Source: Bacillota bacterium
GTDB lineage: Bacteria > Bacillota > UBA4882 > UBA8346
DNA: 64,000 nucleotides
Assembly (NCBI GenBank): GCA_023410535.1
Contig: JAEYPR010000032.1
Span: forward strand, 62,001-126,000
Reading direction: 5' to 3'
Shown here: one piece after another, positions 32,296 to 41,549 of the stretch
Layout: each line of letters opens with the position of its first letter
How positions within the stretch are numbered: position 1 is the first letter of the stretch
Notes under the pieces: generated by a model
What the model was told of the DNA's origin: nothing
The model's input: only the letters and a program-made list of their open reading frames with translations
The model's database searches: none
Translations under genes and position numbers: made by a program

Positions 32296-33837
32296 ATGCG
32301 CAAGTTTCTATTACTTGTCATGGTGATGCTGGTGATTGTGTCAGCCTGCGGCATTGGCTTCGCGGCATCCCAGAAGGTTTTGGTCTACGCAAAAGGTTCC
32401 GATCCCCGGGGTTTGGATCCGGCGTACGTCGATGACGGCGAATCGGCCAAAATTATTGTTAACATCTACGATGGTTTGGTCCGTTACAAACCGGGCAGCA
32501 CCGATGTGCAACCGGCTTTGGCCACCTCTTGGACGCAAAGCAAAGACGGTTTGGTTTGGACCTTTAAGCTTCGTCAAGGCGTGAAGTTCCACGACGGTAC
32601 TCCTTTCAATGCCGAAGCTGTCAAATTCAGCATTGAACGGCAATTGCCACCGAAAGCCACCGATGATATGCCGTATGCTTCCTTCACCTTTGAACCGGTG
32701 AAAAAAGTGGAAGCGATCGATCCGTCCACCGTCAAGATTACCTTAAGCCATCCGTATGCGCCGTTTTTGGCCAACATTGCAATGGCCTTGGCGGCTCCGA
32801 TTGTCAGTCCGACCGCTGTGAAAAAATACGGCGCTTCTTACATCCAACATCCGGTTGGAACCGGCGCTTACAAGTTTGTCAAATGGGACAAAGACCAACA
32901 GATCGTCTTAGAACGGAACACAAGCTACTGGGGCAAACGACCGGTTGCTGACCGGATCATCTTCAAGACCACCAAAGAAAACTCCGTCCGGGCCAGCGAA
33001 TTGATGACCGGCGCCATCGATATCATGGACGGCGTCGACCCCAACGATGTGAAAAAATTAGAAGCCAGCGGTATGAAAGTATTAAAATACCCGGGAATGA
33101 ACATCAACTACATGGGTTTCCTCTGCCACAAGAAACCCTTTAACGATGTTCGTGTCCGTCGGGCCATCTCCATGGCGATCAACCGCGCCGATTTGGTTAA
33201 ATACCTCTACCAAGGCGTCGCTCAAGTCGCTAACGGTCCGTTACCGAGCTTTATCCCTGGTTACGATCCGAAGTTGACTCCGTTGAGCTTTAATCAAGCG
33301 GAAGCCAAGAAACTGTTGGCCGAAGCCGGCTATAAAGATGGATTCACCTTCAATATCATTACCTACTCCAACCCGCGCCCGTATAACCCGGCAACCGGTG
33401 TGAAACTGGCGGAAGCGGTCCAAGCCGAACTGTTGAAGATTGGCGTGAAGACCAACATCAAAGTGTATCCTTGGACTGAATACAAGACCGTCCTGATGAA
33501 GGGCGAGGAAGGCGACGCCTTCTTCTACGGCTGGATCGGCGATAACGGCGACGCCGACAACTTCCTGTCGCTCTTGGACAGCAGCCAAATCGACTCCAGC
33601 TTGAACTCGGCTAAATATAAAAACGCCAAAGTCGACGAATTATTGAAACAAGGTACGTTGGTGCTCGATCCGAAAGCTCGGGTAAAGATCTATCAAGATC
33701 TGCAAAAAGTGTTGGTTGAAGAAGCTCCTTGGGTATTCATCAGCCATGCCACGGATCTCTACGCGGTTCGTCCGAATGTTAAGAACTTCCAGGCTCATCC
33801 CACCGGGGTTGCTTGGTTGGAAGGCGTCGATAAGTAA
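32296..33837 (+). CDS. Peptide ABC transporter substrate-binding protein (SBP5)
   Basis: Extracytoplasmic DppA/OppA-type binding protein (513 aa). The signal peptide (residues 1-24) contains VSACG, possibly a lipobox. Family features are SDPRGLDPAYVDDGES, GVKFHDGTPFNAEAVKFSIER, VGTGAYKFVKWDKDQQIVLERN and RRAISMAINRADLV. It captures di- or oligopeptides and delivers them to the permeases downstream. ATG 32296 follows GAGGAGG. It leads a five-gene transporter operon with an intercistronic hairpin after it. Confidence 0.93.
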   Translation: MRKFLLLVMVMLVIVSACGIGFAASQKVLVYAKGSDPRGLDPAYVDDGESAKIIVNIYDGLVRYKPGSTDVQPALATSWTQSKDGLVWTFKLRQGVKFHDGTPFNAEAVKFSIERQLPPKATDDMPYASFTFEPVKKVEAIDPSTVKITLSHPYAPFLANIAMALAAPIVSPTAVKKYGASYIQHPVGTGAYKFVKWDKDQQIVLERNTSYWGKRPVADRIIFKTTKENSVRASELMTGAIDIMDGVDPNDVKKLEASGMKVLKYPGMNINYMGFLCHKKPFNDVRVRRAISMAINRADLVKYLYQGVAQVANGPLPSFIPGYDPKLTPLSFNQAEAKKLLAEAGYKDGFTFNIITYSNPRPYNPATGVKLAEAVQAELLKIGVKTNIKVYPWTEYKTVLMKGEEGDAFFYGWIGDNGDADNFLSLLDSSQIDSSLNSAKYKNAKVDELLKQGTLVLDPKARVKIYQDLQKVLVEEAPWVFISHATDLYAVRPNVKNFQAHPTGVAWLEGVDK

Positions 33838-33862
33838 TCTCTTTTAATTGAAAAAGGTTACA

Positions 33863-33884
33863 GGGATGCGCTGCGGCGCATCCC
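33863..33884 (+). terminator. Intercistronic hairpin after binding-protein gene
   Basis: GGGATGCGC and GCGCATCCC pair around TGCG. Without a T-run it is likely a partial terminator or mRNA stabiliser that keeps the binding protein in excess, as is common in such operons. Confidence 0.6.
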
Positions 33885-34068
33885 TTCCTATGCTATATCG
33901 TTGCAATAAATTTTAACGAATTTTCCCAGCTTCAAAGCATGGCTGGAAAAGATTAAGGTGGAATTGATTGCAATGGAGTGTACTGGTTTTTGAAATACTT
34001 TTTGTTCGATAAGTTGAAGTCCATCGTTTTGCCGAGGTTCAACTTCGTTGCAAAGCAAGGAGATAGCG

Positions 34069-35073
34069 ATGTTAAAATATATTATCAAACGTTTATTAAT
34101 GTTAATACCGGTGCTGTTTGGGGTCAGTTTATTCGTCTTTATCGTGATGCATTTATTTACGGGGGACCCGGCGACGTTGATGTTGGGTCAGCACGCCACG
34201 GTGGAACAAGTTGCAGCGCTGCGGGAACAATTGGGTTTAAACGATCCGATTTGGGTCCAATTTGGCCGTTTTCTCTGGCAATTGCTCCATGGTGATTTGG
34301 GTGTTTCATTAATGTCTCATACCCCTGTGACCACTGAGCTGTTTAGTCGCTTCCCGGCAACAATTGAGTTGGCGCTCTTCAGTTTGTTTATTGCGACGGT
34401 GGTCGGCGTAACCGTGGGAGTCATCTCGGCGGTCAAACGGTATTCGTTTTTCGATTATTTCAGCATGATCGGCGCCTTGCTCGGCGTGTCCATGCCCATC
34501 TTCTGGTTGGGATTAATTTTGATTATTGTCTTTTCCCTCAATCTGCACTGGCTGCCGGTTGCTTCAAGGATTGATTATGGAATGGAGCCAGCCACGATAA
34601 CTCACTTATATTTATTGGACAGTATTTTAACGGGAAATTGGGATGCTTTCTGGAATTCGTTGCGCCATATTATCCTTCCGGGTACTGCATTGGCTGCTTA
34701 TTCCATGGCGATTATTGCCCGGATGACCCGTTCCACCATGCTCGAAGTGATCCGGCAGGATTATATCCGGACCGCCCGGGCCAAGGGGTTGGATGAAAAA
34801 ACTGTTATCAACCACCATGCCTTGAAAAATGCCTTGATTCCCATCGTTACCGTGGTTGGTCTGCAACTCGGCTTTCTCTTGGGGGGGGCGGTGTTGACGG
34901 AGACCGTCTTTAACTGGCCCGGTATCGGGAGTTACATTGTATCGGCGATTATGGCTTCGGATTTCGCGGTGGTGCAGGGCAGCGTTATATTAGTGGCGAC
35001 CATTTTCGTTGTGGTCAATCTGCTGGTGGACTTGCTCTATGCTTACCTGGATCCGCGCATTCATTATAATTAA
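34069..35073 (+). CDS. dppB: Peptide ABC transporter permease (DppB type)
   Basis: Integral membrane permease (334 aa). N-terminal MLKYIIKRLLMLIPVLFGVSLFVF is the DppB/OppB signature. The EAA loop RQDYIRTARAKGLDEKTVINHHALKNALIP contacts the ATPases. ATG 34069 has AAGGAG upstream; the in-frame ATG at 34048 is less well placed. Confidence 0.92.
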   Translation: MLKYIIKRLLMLIPVLFGVSLFVFIVMHLFTGDPATLMLGQHATVEQVAALREQLGLNDPIWVQFGRFLWQLLHGDLGVSLMSHTPVTTELFSRFPATIELALFSLFIATVVGVTVGVISAVKRYSFFDYFSMIGALLGVSMPIFWLGLILIIVFSLNLHWLPVASRIDYGMEPATITHLYLLDSILTGNWDAFWNSLRHIILPGTALAAYSMAIIARMTRSTMLEVIRQDYIRTARAKGLDEKTVINHHALKNALIPIVTVVGLQLGFLLGGAVLTETVFNWPGIGSYIVSAIMASDFAVVQGSVILVATIFVVVNLLVDLLYAYLDPRIHYN

Positions 35074-35207
35074 TCTGACAGCAGAGAATTGCTTGAAAAC
35101 GTACGAACAAAAACAATCCATCAATGGATTATCCAATGAATTAAGGGATATATGGGTGTGGTGCTATTTATCGATTGGGCTGCACCATATATGGTAAGGA
35201 GAACATT

Positions 35208-36095
35208 ATGTCGGTGGAATTAGAGACCGAATTCAAAACTGCCGCGGTCGAACAGGCTTCGCCCTGGCAGGAGTTTTGGAAGGTTTTCAGCCGGAACAAA
35301 ACGGCAATGCTGGGTCTAATTATCTTGAGCCTGCTGGTGTTCGTCGCGATCTTCGGGCACTGGCTGTCTCCTTATGATTATCGTGCGAGTAGCATGCCGG
35401 AGAGTCTGCAACCGCCGAGCGCGGCCCACTGGTTGGGAACCGACGAACTCGGCCGGGATATGCTGAGCCGGATTATCTATGGCGCTCATGTTTCGTTGCG
35501 GGTGGGGTTGGAAGCGGTTTTAATCTCGTTGCTGCTCGGCATCACCATTGGCGCATCCGCCGGTTATTACGGCGGTAAGGTCGACCAGCTGTTGATGCGG
35601 CTGATGGATATTATGCTGGCCTTTCCGTCGTTGCTGTTGGCCATCGCGTTTATGGCCGTCTTGGGACGGGGTATCGACAACGCGATTATCGCCATCGGTA
35701 TCGTGGCGATTCCCGAATATGCCCGGATTGTCCGGGGTTCGGTTTTGTCGGTGAAAGAAAACGATTATGTTCAAGCCGCACGCGCGCTTGGCAATAACGA
35801 TTTTCAAGTGATTGCCCACCATGTTTTGCCCAATGTGATGGCGCCGATTATCGTCCGGGCGACCTTGGGAATTTCCGGCGCAATCTTGGAAGCGGCCGCC
35901 TTGGGCTTCTTAGGCTTGGGCGTCCAACCGCCCGAAGCGGAGTGGGGCGCCATGCTGGGCAGCGGCCGTTCGGCGATTTTTTCGGCCCCGCATATCGTGA
36001 CTTTCCCCGGGATCGCCATTACCATTACGGTGTTAGCGTTTAACCTTTTGGGTGACGGACTGCGGGACGCCCTCGACCCCAGAATGAAACAGTAA
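35208..36095 (+). CDS. dppC: Peptide ABC transporter permease (DppC type)
   Basis: Second permease (295 aa), partner of the DppB-type protein. It has the OppC-type N-terminal cytoplasmic region (FWKVFSRNKTAMLGLIIL), HWLGTDELGRDMLSRIIYGA, and the EAA loop NDYVQAARALGNNDFQVIAHHVLPN. ATG 35208 has AAGGAGA upstream. The 134-bp gap before it holds no gene. Confidence 0.92.
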   Translation: MSVELETEFKTAAVEQASPWQEFWKVFSRNKTAMLGLIILSLLVFVAIFGHWLSPYDYRASSMPESLQPPSAAHWLGTDELGRDMLSRIIYGAHVSLRVGLEAVLISLLLGITIGASAGYYGGKVDQLLMRLMDIMLAFPSLLLAIAFMAVLGRGIDNAIIAIGIVAIPEYARIVRGSVLSVKENDYVQAARALGNNDFQVIAHHVLPNVMAPIIVRATLGISGAILEAAALGFLGLGVQPPEAEWGAMLGSGRSAIFSAPHIVTFPGIAITITVLAFNLLGDGLRDALDPRMKQ

Positions 36096-36145
36096 GTCAA
36101 GTCGTTCACACAGGCCCGAGTTATTTTCTGAGTAGGAGATTAATC

Positions 36146-37126
36146 ATGGCTGATTTAATTCGAGTAGAAAATTTGCAGACCCAGTTTCAGTCCGCCGGTA
36201 AACTGGTTCGTGCCGTTGATAATGTCAGTTTCGCGCTGAAGGAGAAAGAAACGGTCGCGATCGTCGGCGAGTCGGGGAGCGGTAAGTCCGTCACCTCACT
36301 TTCGATTATGCGTTTAGTACCCAATCCGCCGGGGAAAATCGTCGGCGGCCGGGTGGTTTTTCACGATGAAGATCTATTAACCCTTCCCGATGCGCGGATG
36401 CGCCAAATCCGGGGCAACAAGATCTCCATGATCTTTCAGGAACCGATGACTTCGCTTAACCCGGTCCACCGGGTGGGCGATCAGATTTGTGAAGCGATCA
36501 TGCTTCATCAAGGGTTGAGTAAAACGGAGGCTTGGGACAAGACTGTCAATATCTTGCGGACGATCGGAATTCCTTCCCCGGAGAAACGGGTGCGCGACTA
36601 TCCCCACCAGCTTTCCGGTGGAATGCGGCAACGGGTGATGATCGCCATGGCCTTATCGTGCCATCCCGACCTGTTGATTGCCGATGAACCGACCACCGCT
36701 TTGGATGTGACGATTCAAGCTCAGATCCTGGATTTGATGCGGAAGATGCGCGAAGAATTCGGTATGGCGATCATGTTGATCACCCACGACCTGGGAGTTG
36801 TGGCCGAGATGGCGCACCGGGTAGTTGTCATGTATGCCGGTCGGATTGTGGAGGAAGCGTCGGTGCAGGAGATCTTCGCCGATCCGTTTCACCCCTATAC
36901 CATCGGTTTGTTAAAGTCGATCCCGCGTCTCGGCGGCGACCGGAGCCGTTTGTACGTGATCGACGGGTCGGTGCCGGACCTCAGCCGTTTGCCGGAAGGG
37001 TGCGCCTTCCATCCCCGTTGTCCGGAAGCCGGACCGCGCTGTCGCCGGGAACGCCCGGAATTGGTCAGCCACGGTGATAACCGCCGCATTGCCTGCTGGT
37101 TGCGGAGTGAGGGAGGGATCGCCTAA
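36146..37126 (+). CDS. dppD: Peptide ABC transporter ATPase (DppD type)
   Basis: Cytoplasmic ATPase (326 aa): Walker A GESGSGKS, signature LSGGMRQRV, Walker B LLIADEPTTALD. The C-terminal oligopeptide-transporter extension has CAFHPRCPEAGPRC with the Cys cluster seen in this family. The stop TAA shares one base with the next ATG (TAATG), so translation is coupled. Confidence 0.94.
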   Translation: MADLIRVENLQTQFQSAGKLVRAVDNVSFALKEKETVAIVGESGSGKSVTSLSIMRLVPNPPGKIVGGRVVFHDEDLLTLPDARMRQIRGNKISMIFQEPMTSLNPVHRVGDQICEAIMLHQGLSKTEAWDKTVNILRTIGIPSPEKRVRDYPHQLSGGMRQRVMIAMALSCHPDLLIADEPTTALDVTIQAQILDLMRKMREEFGMAIMLITHDLGVVAEMAHRVVVMYAGRIVEEASVQEIFADPFHPYTIGLLKSIPRLGGDRSRLYVIDGSVPDLSRLPEGCAFHPRCPEAGPRCRRERPELVSHGDNRRIACWLRSEGGIA

Positions 37127-38097
37127 TGGCTGAGTTAGTTGTCGTAAATAATCTAAAAAAGTATTTCCCGGTGGATCGGAGCATCACCGGAAAAGTGCGT
37201 TCCAGCGTCCAAGCGGTCGACAATATCAGTTTCGCGATTAAAGAAGGAGAAACCCTGGGATTGGTCGGCGAGAGCGGTTGCGGCAAAACGACGGTCGGCC
37301 GGTTGCTGCTGCGCCTGATCGAACCGACGGCCGGCCAGATCTTGTTTAACGGGACGGACCTTGCGAAAGTCTCCCCGGCCAAACTGCGCCAACTCCGGCG
37401 CGAGATGCAAATTATTTTCCAAGACCCCTACGGTTCCCTCAATCCCCGGATGAACGTGGCTCAGATCATCAGCGAGCCGTTGATCCGGCACGGCTTGGCC
37501 AAGGCTTCGGAATGCCGCGCCAAGGTGGCGGAACTGATGTCGTTGGTGGGCTTGGATCCTGCTTATGCGCGCCGTTATCCCCATGAGTTCAGCGGCGGTC
37601 AACGGCAACGGATTGGAATCGCGCGGGCTTTAGCGACCCGGCCGCGTCTGATCGTCTGCGACGAGCCTGTCTCGGCGCTGGATGTTTCCATTCAGTCGCA
37701 AGTGTTAAACCTGCTTAAAGATTTACAGGGTGAGTTCGGCTTGACCTATCTCTTCATCGCCCATGGTCTCAACGTGGTGAAACACGTCAGCGACCGCGTC
37801 GGGGTGATGTATTTGGGGAAGATGGTTGAGTTGGCGGAAAGTGACGAACTCTACAACAATCCGCAACATCCGTACACTCAGGCGTTGTTGTCGGCGATTC
37901 CCGAGCCCGATCCGACCGCCAAACGCGAACGGATCATTTTGACCGGGGATGTCCCCAGCCCGATCAATCCACCGCAGGGTTGCCGCTTCCATACCCGTTG
38001 CCCGAAAGCGATGCCGGTCTGCAGCCAAACCGATCCGGTCTTCAAAGCGGACGCCAACAATCATTGGGTAGCCTGTCATTTAGTTAATCATCCATGA
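37126..38097 (+). CDS. dppF: Peptide ABC transporter ATPase (DppF type)
   Basis: Second ATPase (323 aa): Walker A GESGCGKT, signature FSGGQRQRI, Walker B LIVCDEPVSALD, and the C-terminal CRFHTRCPKAMPVC. It heterodimerises with the DppD-type ATPase. Last gene of the operon, followed by a terminator. H-loop HGLNVVKHV has Gly-Leu where Asp-Leu is usual, but the His is kept. Confidence 0.94.
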   Translation: MAELVVVNNLKKYFPVDRSITGKVRSSVQAVDNISFAIKEGETLGLVGESGCGKTTVGRLLLRLIEPTAGQILFNGTDLAKVSPAKLRQLRREMQIIFQDPYGSLNPRMNVAQIISEPLIRHGLAKASECRAKVAELMSLVGLDPAYARRYPHEFSGGQRQRIGIARALATRPRLIVCDEPVSALDVSIQSQVLNLLKDLQGEFGLTYLFIAHGLNVVKHVSDRVGVMYLGKMVELAESDELYNNPQHPYTQALLSAIPEPDPTAKRERIILTGDVPSPINPPQGCRFHTRCPKAMPVCSQTDPVFKADANNHWVACHLVNHP

Positions 38098-38141
38098 AGC
38101 AATTGCATAACCTAAGCGAGGTGCAAAAGTAATTTCAAACT

Positions 38142-38173
38142 AAAAATACTGGCGTAATGCTAGTATTTTTTTT
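38142..38173 (+). terminator. Terminator of peptide transporter operon
   Basis: AAAAATACT (38142-38150) pairs with AGTATTTTT (38162-38170), with a T-run. The following 200 bp contain no gene that I can see. Confidence 0.85.
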
Positions 38174-38388
38174 AGCAGCCCCAACCCAGAATTTCAGTGA
38201 AAATGGTAAACCAATCTCCGCCAAGCCGTAAACGACCTGGCTAGACATATAAAAACATTTAAAAGCCCCTTCAGGGCTCGGCAGGACTTGAGACCGTTTT
38301 CCACTTAGCCCTGACCTTCAGCATATTTTCGAATTCGCCGAAACAAAATATAGACTTTATTAAGCAACCAACTTGGGAGGAGATTATA

Positions 38389-39144
38389 ATGCAAAATTTA
38401 TTTGACTTAACCGGGAAAAAAGCGATTGTGACCGGCGGTAGCGCCGGATTGGGCCGGGCCATGGCGGAAGTGCTGCTGGAATACGGCGCCGAAGTGGTAA
38501 TTATCGGCCGTTCCGCCAAAACCGACGAAGCGGCCGCCGCCATGGCGAGTCTGGGCAAGGTGACCCCGCTCCGGGCGGACCTCGCCAACCGCAATCAACG
38601 CAAGCAAGTGTTTGCAGCGGCGTTGCAAGCGTTGGGAACCGTGGATATCATGGTCAATAACGCGGGGATCCAGATCCGCCATAAGTGCGAGGAGTTCCCG
38701 ATTGAGGATTGGGATCAGGTTATCGAGACCAACTTGACGGCGGTCTTCGACCTCTGCCAGATGGCGGGCCGGGTGATGCTGACCAAAGGTTCCGGGAAGA
38801 TCATTAATACGGCATCGTTGATCAGTTTCAGCGGCGGCTTTACCATCCCGGCCTATGCGGCGGCTAAGGGGGGCGTGGCGCAGATCACCAAGTCTTTCGC
38901 CAATGAGTGGGCCGGTCGCGGCATTAACGTCAATGCGATTGCGCCGGGTTATTTCGACACTGATCTCAACACGGCCTTAAAGAACAATCCGGTCCGCTAC
39001 GACTCGATTATGGAACGGATTCCCGCCGGACGTTGGGGTGTTCCCGAGGATTTAAAGGGCGTGACCTTGTTGTTGGCCTCGCAAGCCTCCGATTATATTC
39101 ACGGCACCACCATTGTGGTGGACGGCGGTTTCCTCGGCCGGTAA
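38389..39144 (+). CDS. kduD: SDR oxidoreductase, KduD-like
   Basis: Short-chain dehydrogenase (251 aa), most like 2-deoxy-D-gluconate 3-dehydrogenase (KduD), which acts on 2,5-diketo-3-deoxygluconate from pectin breakdown. Motifs are TGGSAGLGRA for NAD(P), NNAG, the KduD-like NNAGIQIRHKCEEFPIEDWD, catalytic Ser in NTASLIS and YAAAKGG with Tyr and Lys. ATG 38389 has GGGAGGAG upstream. Two pectate lyase genes in this window support a uronate role. Substrate within the SDR family remains inferred. Confidence 0.78.
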   Translation: MQNLFDLTGKKAIVTGGSAGLGRAMAEVLLEYGAEVVIIGRSAKTDEAAAAMASLGKVTPLRADLANRNQRKQVFAAALQALGTVDIMVNNAGIQIRHKCEEFPIEDWDQVIETNLTAVFDLCQMAGRVMLTKGSGKIINTASLISFSGGFTIPAYAAAKGGVAQITKSFANEWAGRGINVNAIAPGYFDTDLNTALKNNPVRYDSIMERIPAGRWGVPEDLKGVTLLLASQASDYIHGTTIVVDGGFLGR

Positions 39145-39171
39145 AATCGCAGGGTGGTTGGATTGGAACTG

Positions 39172-39212
39172 AAACCTTCGGAACGGCTCTTGCAATTCCG
39201 AAGGTTTTTTTA
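39172..39212 (+). terminator. Terminator of kduD-like gene
   Basis: AAACCTTCGGAA (39172-39183) pairs with TTCCGAAGGTTT (39196-39207), then T-run. Confidence 0.85.
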
Positions 39213-39348
39213 TACAACAAATGGCGAACTTTGACACAAACAGCACCAACCGAGCGCTTGACGTCCGTTGTTTAAGTTTGACAATGGTAATGTTCTGATT
39301 CCATCCCGAATACATCTGCTACAGAGAATAAGTATTGGAGGATTTGAC

Positions 39349-40164
39349 GTGGGATATTATATTTGCGTCGAACCGGGAGTCAATATTTTTGTGGAAGATG
39401 TTAATCCGGGCGGGAAAGAGACGATCCTGTTCATTCATGGCTGGCCCGCCGATCATACGATGTTCGAGTATCAGTTTTCGGCATTGATCAAGCAGGGTTT
39501 CCGGTGTGTCGGTATGGATATGCGGGGGTTCGGCAAGTCGGATAAACCGGCGCACGGTTATGACTATGACCGGTTGGCCGATGATTTGCGCTGCGTGATT
39601 GCGGCGTTGCAACTGCAAAACATTACCCTGACCGGGCATTCAACGGGAGGCGCGGTGGTCATCCGTTACGTGGCTCGCCATCAGGGTTATGGCGTTGCGA
39701 AACTGGGGTTGTTTGCCGCCGCGGCGCCCAGTGTCATCCAGCGCCCCTACTTCCCGTACGGGATTCCGAAAGAAGCGGTCGACCAAATTATCCAGGGAAC
39801 GTATAACGACCGCCCCAAAATGTTGGCCGATTTCACCAATATCTTCTTTTTCCAACACATTACCGAACCGTTTTCCGATTGGTTCTTCCAAATGGGGTTA
39901 AAAGCCGCCAATTGGTCGACGGCGGCAGTCGCCAATACCTGGCTCGACGAGGAGGAATTATTTACCGATCTCGGCAAGATCGCCGTCCCGACCTTAATTA
40001 TGCACGGCATCCACGACCAGGTCTGCCGGTTCCCGCTGGCCGAAGCTCAACATCAGGGCATTATCGGTTCCAAACTGATTCCGTTCGAAGACTGCGGTCA
40101 CGCCTTGTTCTGGGAAGGGCGGGACCGTTTTAATCTGGAACTGGCGCGGTTTGCCCGGGAGTAG
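39349..40164 (+). CDS. Alpha/beta-fold hydrolase
   Basis: Hydrolase (271 aa) of the epoxide hydrolase/haloperoxidase-like branch. The oxyanion motif is HGWPADH, nucleophile Ser in GHSTGG, the acid in MHGIHDQV, and the base His in DCGHALFWE. GTG 39349 is favoured by GGAGG a few bases upstream; the frame extends to 39268 without a site. Substrate unknown. Followed by a strong terminator. Confidence 0.85.
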   Translation: MGYYICVEPGVNIFVEDVNPGGKETILFIHGWPADHTMFEYQFSALIKQGFRCVGMDMRGFGKSDKPAHGYDYDRLADDLRCVIAALQLQNITLTGHSTGGAVVIRYVARHQGYGVAKLGLFAAAAPSVIQRPYFPYGIPKEAVDQIIQGTYNDRPKMLADFTNIFFFQHITEPFSDWFFQMGLKAANWSTAAVANTWLDEEELFTDLGKIAVPTLIMHGIHDQVCRFPLAEAQHQGIIGSKLIPFEDCGHALFWEGRDRFNLELARFARE

Positions 40165-40180
40165 CACCAATATCGATCAC

Positions 40181-40214
40181 CCCCACTCGCTGTAGTCGTC
40201 GAGTGGGGTTTTTT
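40181..40214 (+). terminator. Terminator after hydrolase gene
   Basis: CCCCACTCG (40181-40189) pairs with CGAGTGGGG (40200-40208), then six T. Confidence 0.88.
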
Positions 40215-40220
40215 ATTTCA

Positions 40221-40451
40221 TTTTGTGACGCAATGAAGTCATGGAGTCACTCAATAAGCTCATTTTGTTACTCAATGAGATCGTTTTGTGGATAACTCAG
40301 ATCGTTTTGTTAATAACGTAGATAATTTTGTGAATAACTGATCTCATTGAGTCACTCAACAAGATCATTTTGTGGATAACTCAGATCGTTTTGTGAATAA
40401 CGTAGATCATTTTGTCGCTCAATGCGATCCGGCTGTGGATAACTGACTAAC
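40221..40451. repeat. 21-bp-phased array carrying DnaA boxes
   Basis: Eleven units in exact 21-bp register, with the TTTTGT position at 40221, 40242, 40263, 40284, 40305, 40326, 40347, 40368, 40389, 40410 and 40431. The best units read GATCRTTTTGTGRATAAC. On the minus strand five contain TTATNCACA, the DnaA box consensus, at 40287, 40329, 40371, 40392 and 40434, all in one direction, and 40308 has one mismatch. GATC occurs in seven units. The first 60 bp and two internal units are decayed. The array is in the 378-bp gap between the hydrolase terminator and the APH-like gene. Confidence 0.92.
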
Positions 40452-40541
40452 ATAATTTGTTAAATCGTTGGAGGAATGGCAATGGACGGTAGCGAAATGA
40501 ATAAATGGTTACATGGGAATTGAAACGGGTGAATTCTAAAG

Positions 40542-41537
40542 ATGATCATAAATTCAGCAAACGAAATGCGCGAGTCGGTTGTGAATCGCGAACACCGAAT
40601 CGTTTCAATCTTTCAACATTGGCGGAATGATCCGGGTGCAACTGCTGAGTCCCGATCGGAAAAAGTCTTTCTTATCCATGCTGGCGCCGGTCAGCGTTAT
40701 GTGATAAAGCAAAAGTCCGATCCAAGCCGGATCAAGCGGGAATTCCAGCTCTTACAGGAGTTGCATGGGAAAGGTTTGCTGGTGGCCGCGCCAATTGCGG
40801 CGCCAACCGGAGAACCTTTCGTTATTGCCGACGGGCAATATTATTGCTTGTATCCTTATTTGAAAGGTTTAACTACCGGGGATTTTTTTCAAGCCGAAGT
40901 TCAAGCGAACCTGCAGTTGTATGGAAGAGGAATTGCGACGTTGCACCAGGCTTTGGCGGACTGTGTTGCGGTGGAGTATTACAAAAAAATCAATTTTCGC
41001 GATCACATCAACAGCTGGGCACTGCCGATCATCGCCAATCAGCTTAATGATCAAGCATGGCAAAGGTTAGAGCCGATTTTAACAGTACTTACTGAGTTTG
41101 GCTCAGTTTATCAAAACTTGCCGGAACAGCTGATCCATCGCGATCCGCATCCCGGTAATATGGTAATTACGGAAGACCGTCGCATCGGTTTTATCGATTT
41201 TGAAATTGCGGTGTATGGCGTCAGAATTTTTGACCTCGCTTATTTTGCTTCGGGCATTTTAGCGCAAGGCTTCGATGATCCTGCCAAACGCCAACAATGG
41301 TTTGGTATTTTCGAGTCGATTTTGACAAGTTATCGGGAACTGAACGAGATTACCGCCGACGAACGAAAGGCCGTTTGGCCCTTGATGCTCATCATCGAAC
41401 TGATCTTCGTGGCTTACTGCTACCAGTCGGACCGGACCGAACCGGCGGAACGGACGTTAGCGATCGTAGATTGGGTTTTCGGGGCGAGGGAAATGATTGA
41501 TTCGTTGGCGGAAAAAAGACCGGTGGCGACCGTTTGA
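40542..41537 (+). CDS. Aminoglycoside phosphotransferase/CotS-like kinase
   Basis: APH-fold protein (331 aa). The catalytic loop is LIHRDPHPGNMV and the metal-binding motif GFIDFE; the ATP Lys may be in YVIKQKSDPS. Relatives include spore coat CotS, homoserine kinase-like enzymes and antibiotic kinases; Bacillota carry many of unknown substrate. Start at ATG 40542 is uncertain because no strong ribosome binding site is seen (ATG 40566 is an alternative). The next gene, an acetyltransferase, starts 12 bp after its stop. Confidence 0.8.
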   Translation: MIINSANEMRESVVNREHRIVSIFQHWRNDPGATAESRSEKVFLIHAGAGQRYVIKQKSDPSRIKREFQLLQELHGKGLLVAAPIAAPTGEPFVIADGQYYCLYPYLKGLTTGDFFQAEVQANLQLYGRGIATLHQALADCVAVEYYKKINFRDHINSWALPIIANQLNDQAWQRLEPILTVLTEFGSVYQNLPEQLIHRDPHPGNMVITEDRRIGFIDFEIAVYGVRIFDLAYFASGILAQGFDDPAKRQQWFGIFESILTSYRELNEITADERKAVWPLMLIIELIFVAYCYQSDRTEPAERTLAIVDWVFGAREMIDSLAEKRPVATV

Positions 41538-41549
41538 GGAGTTGGTTGA

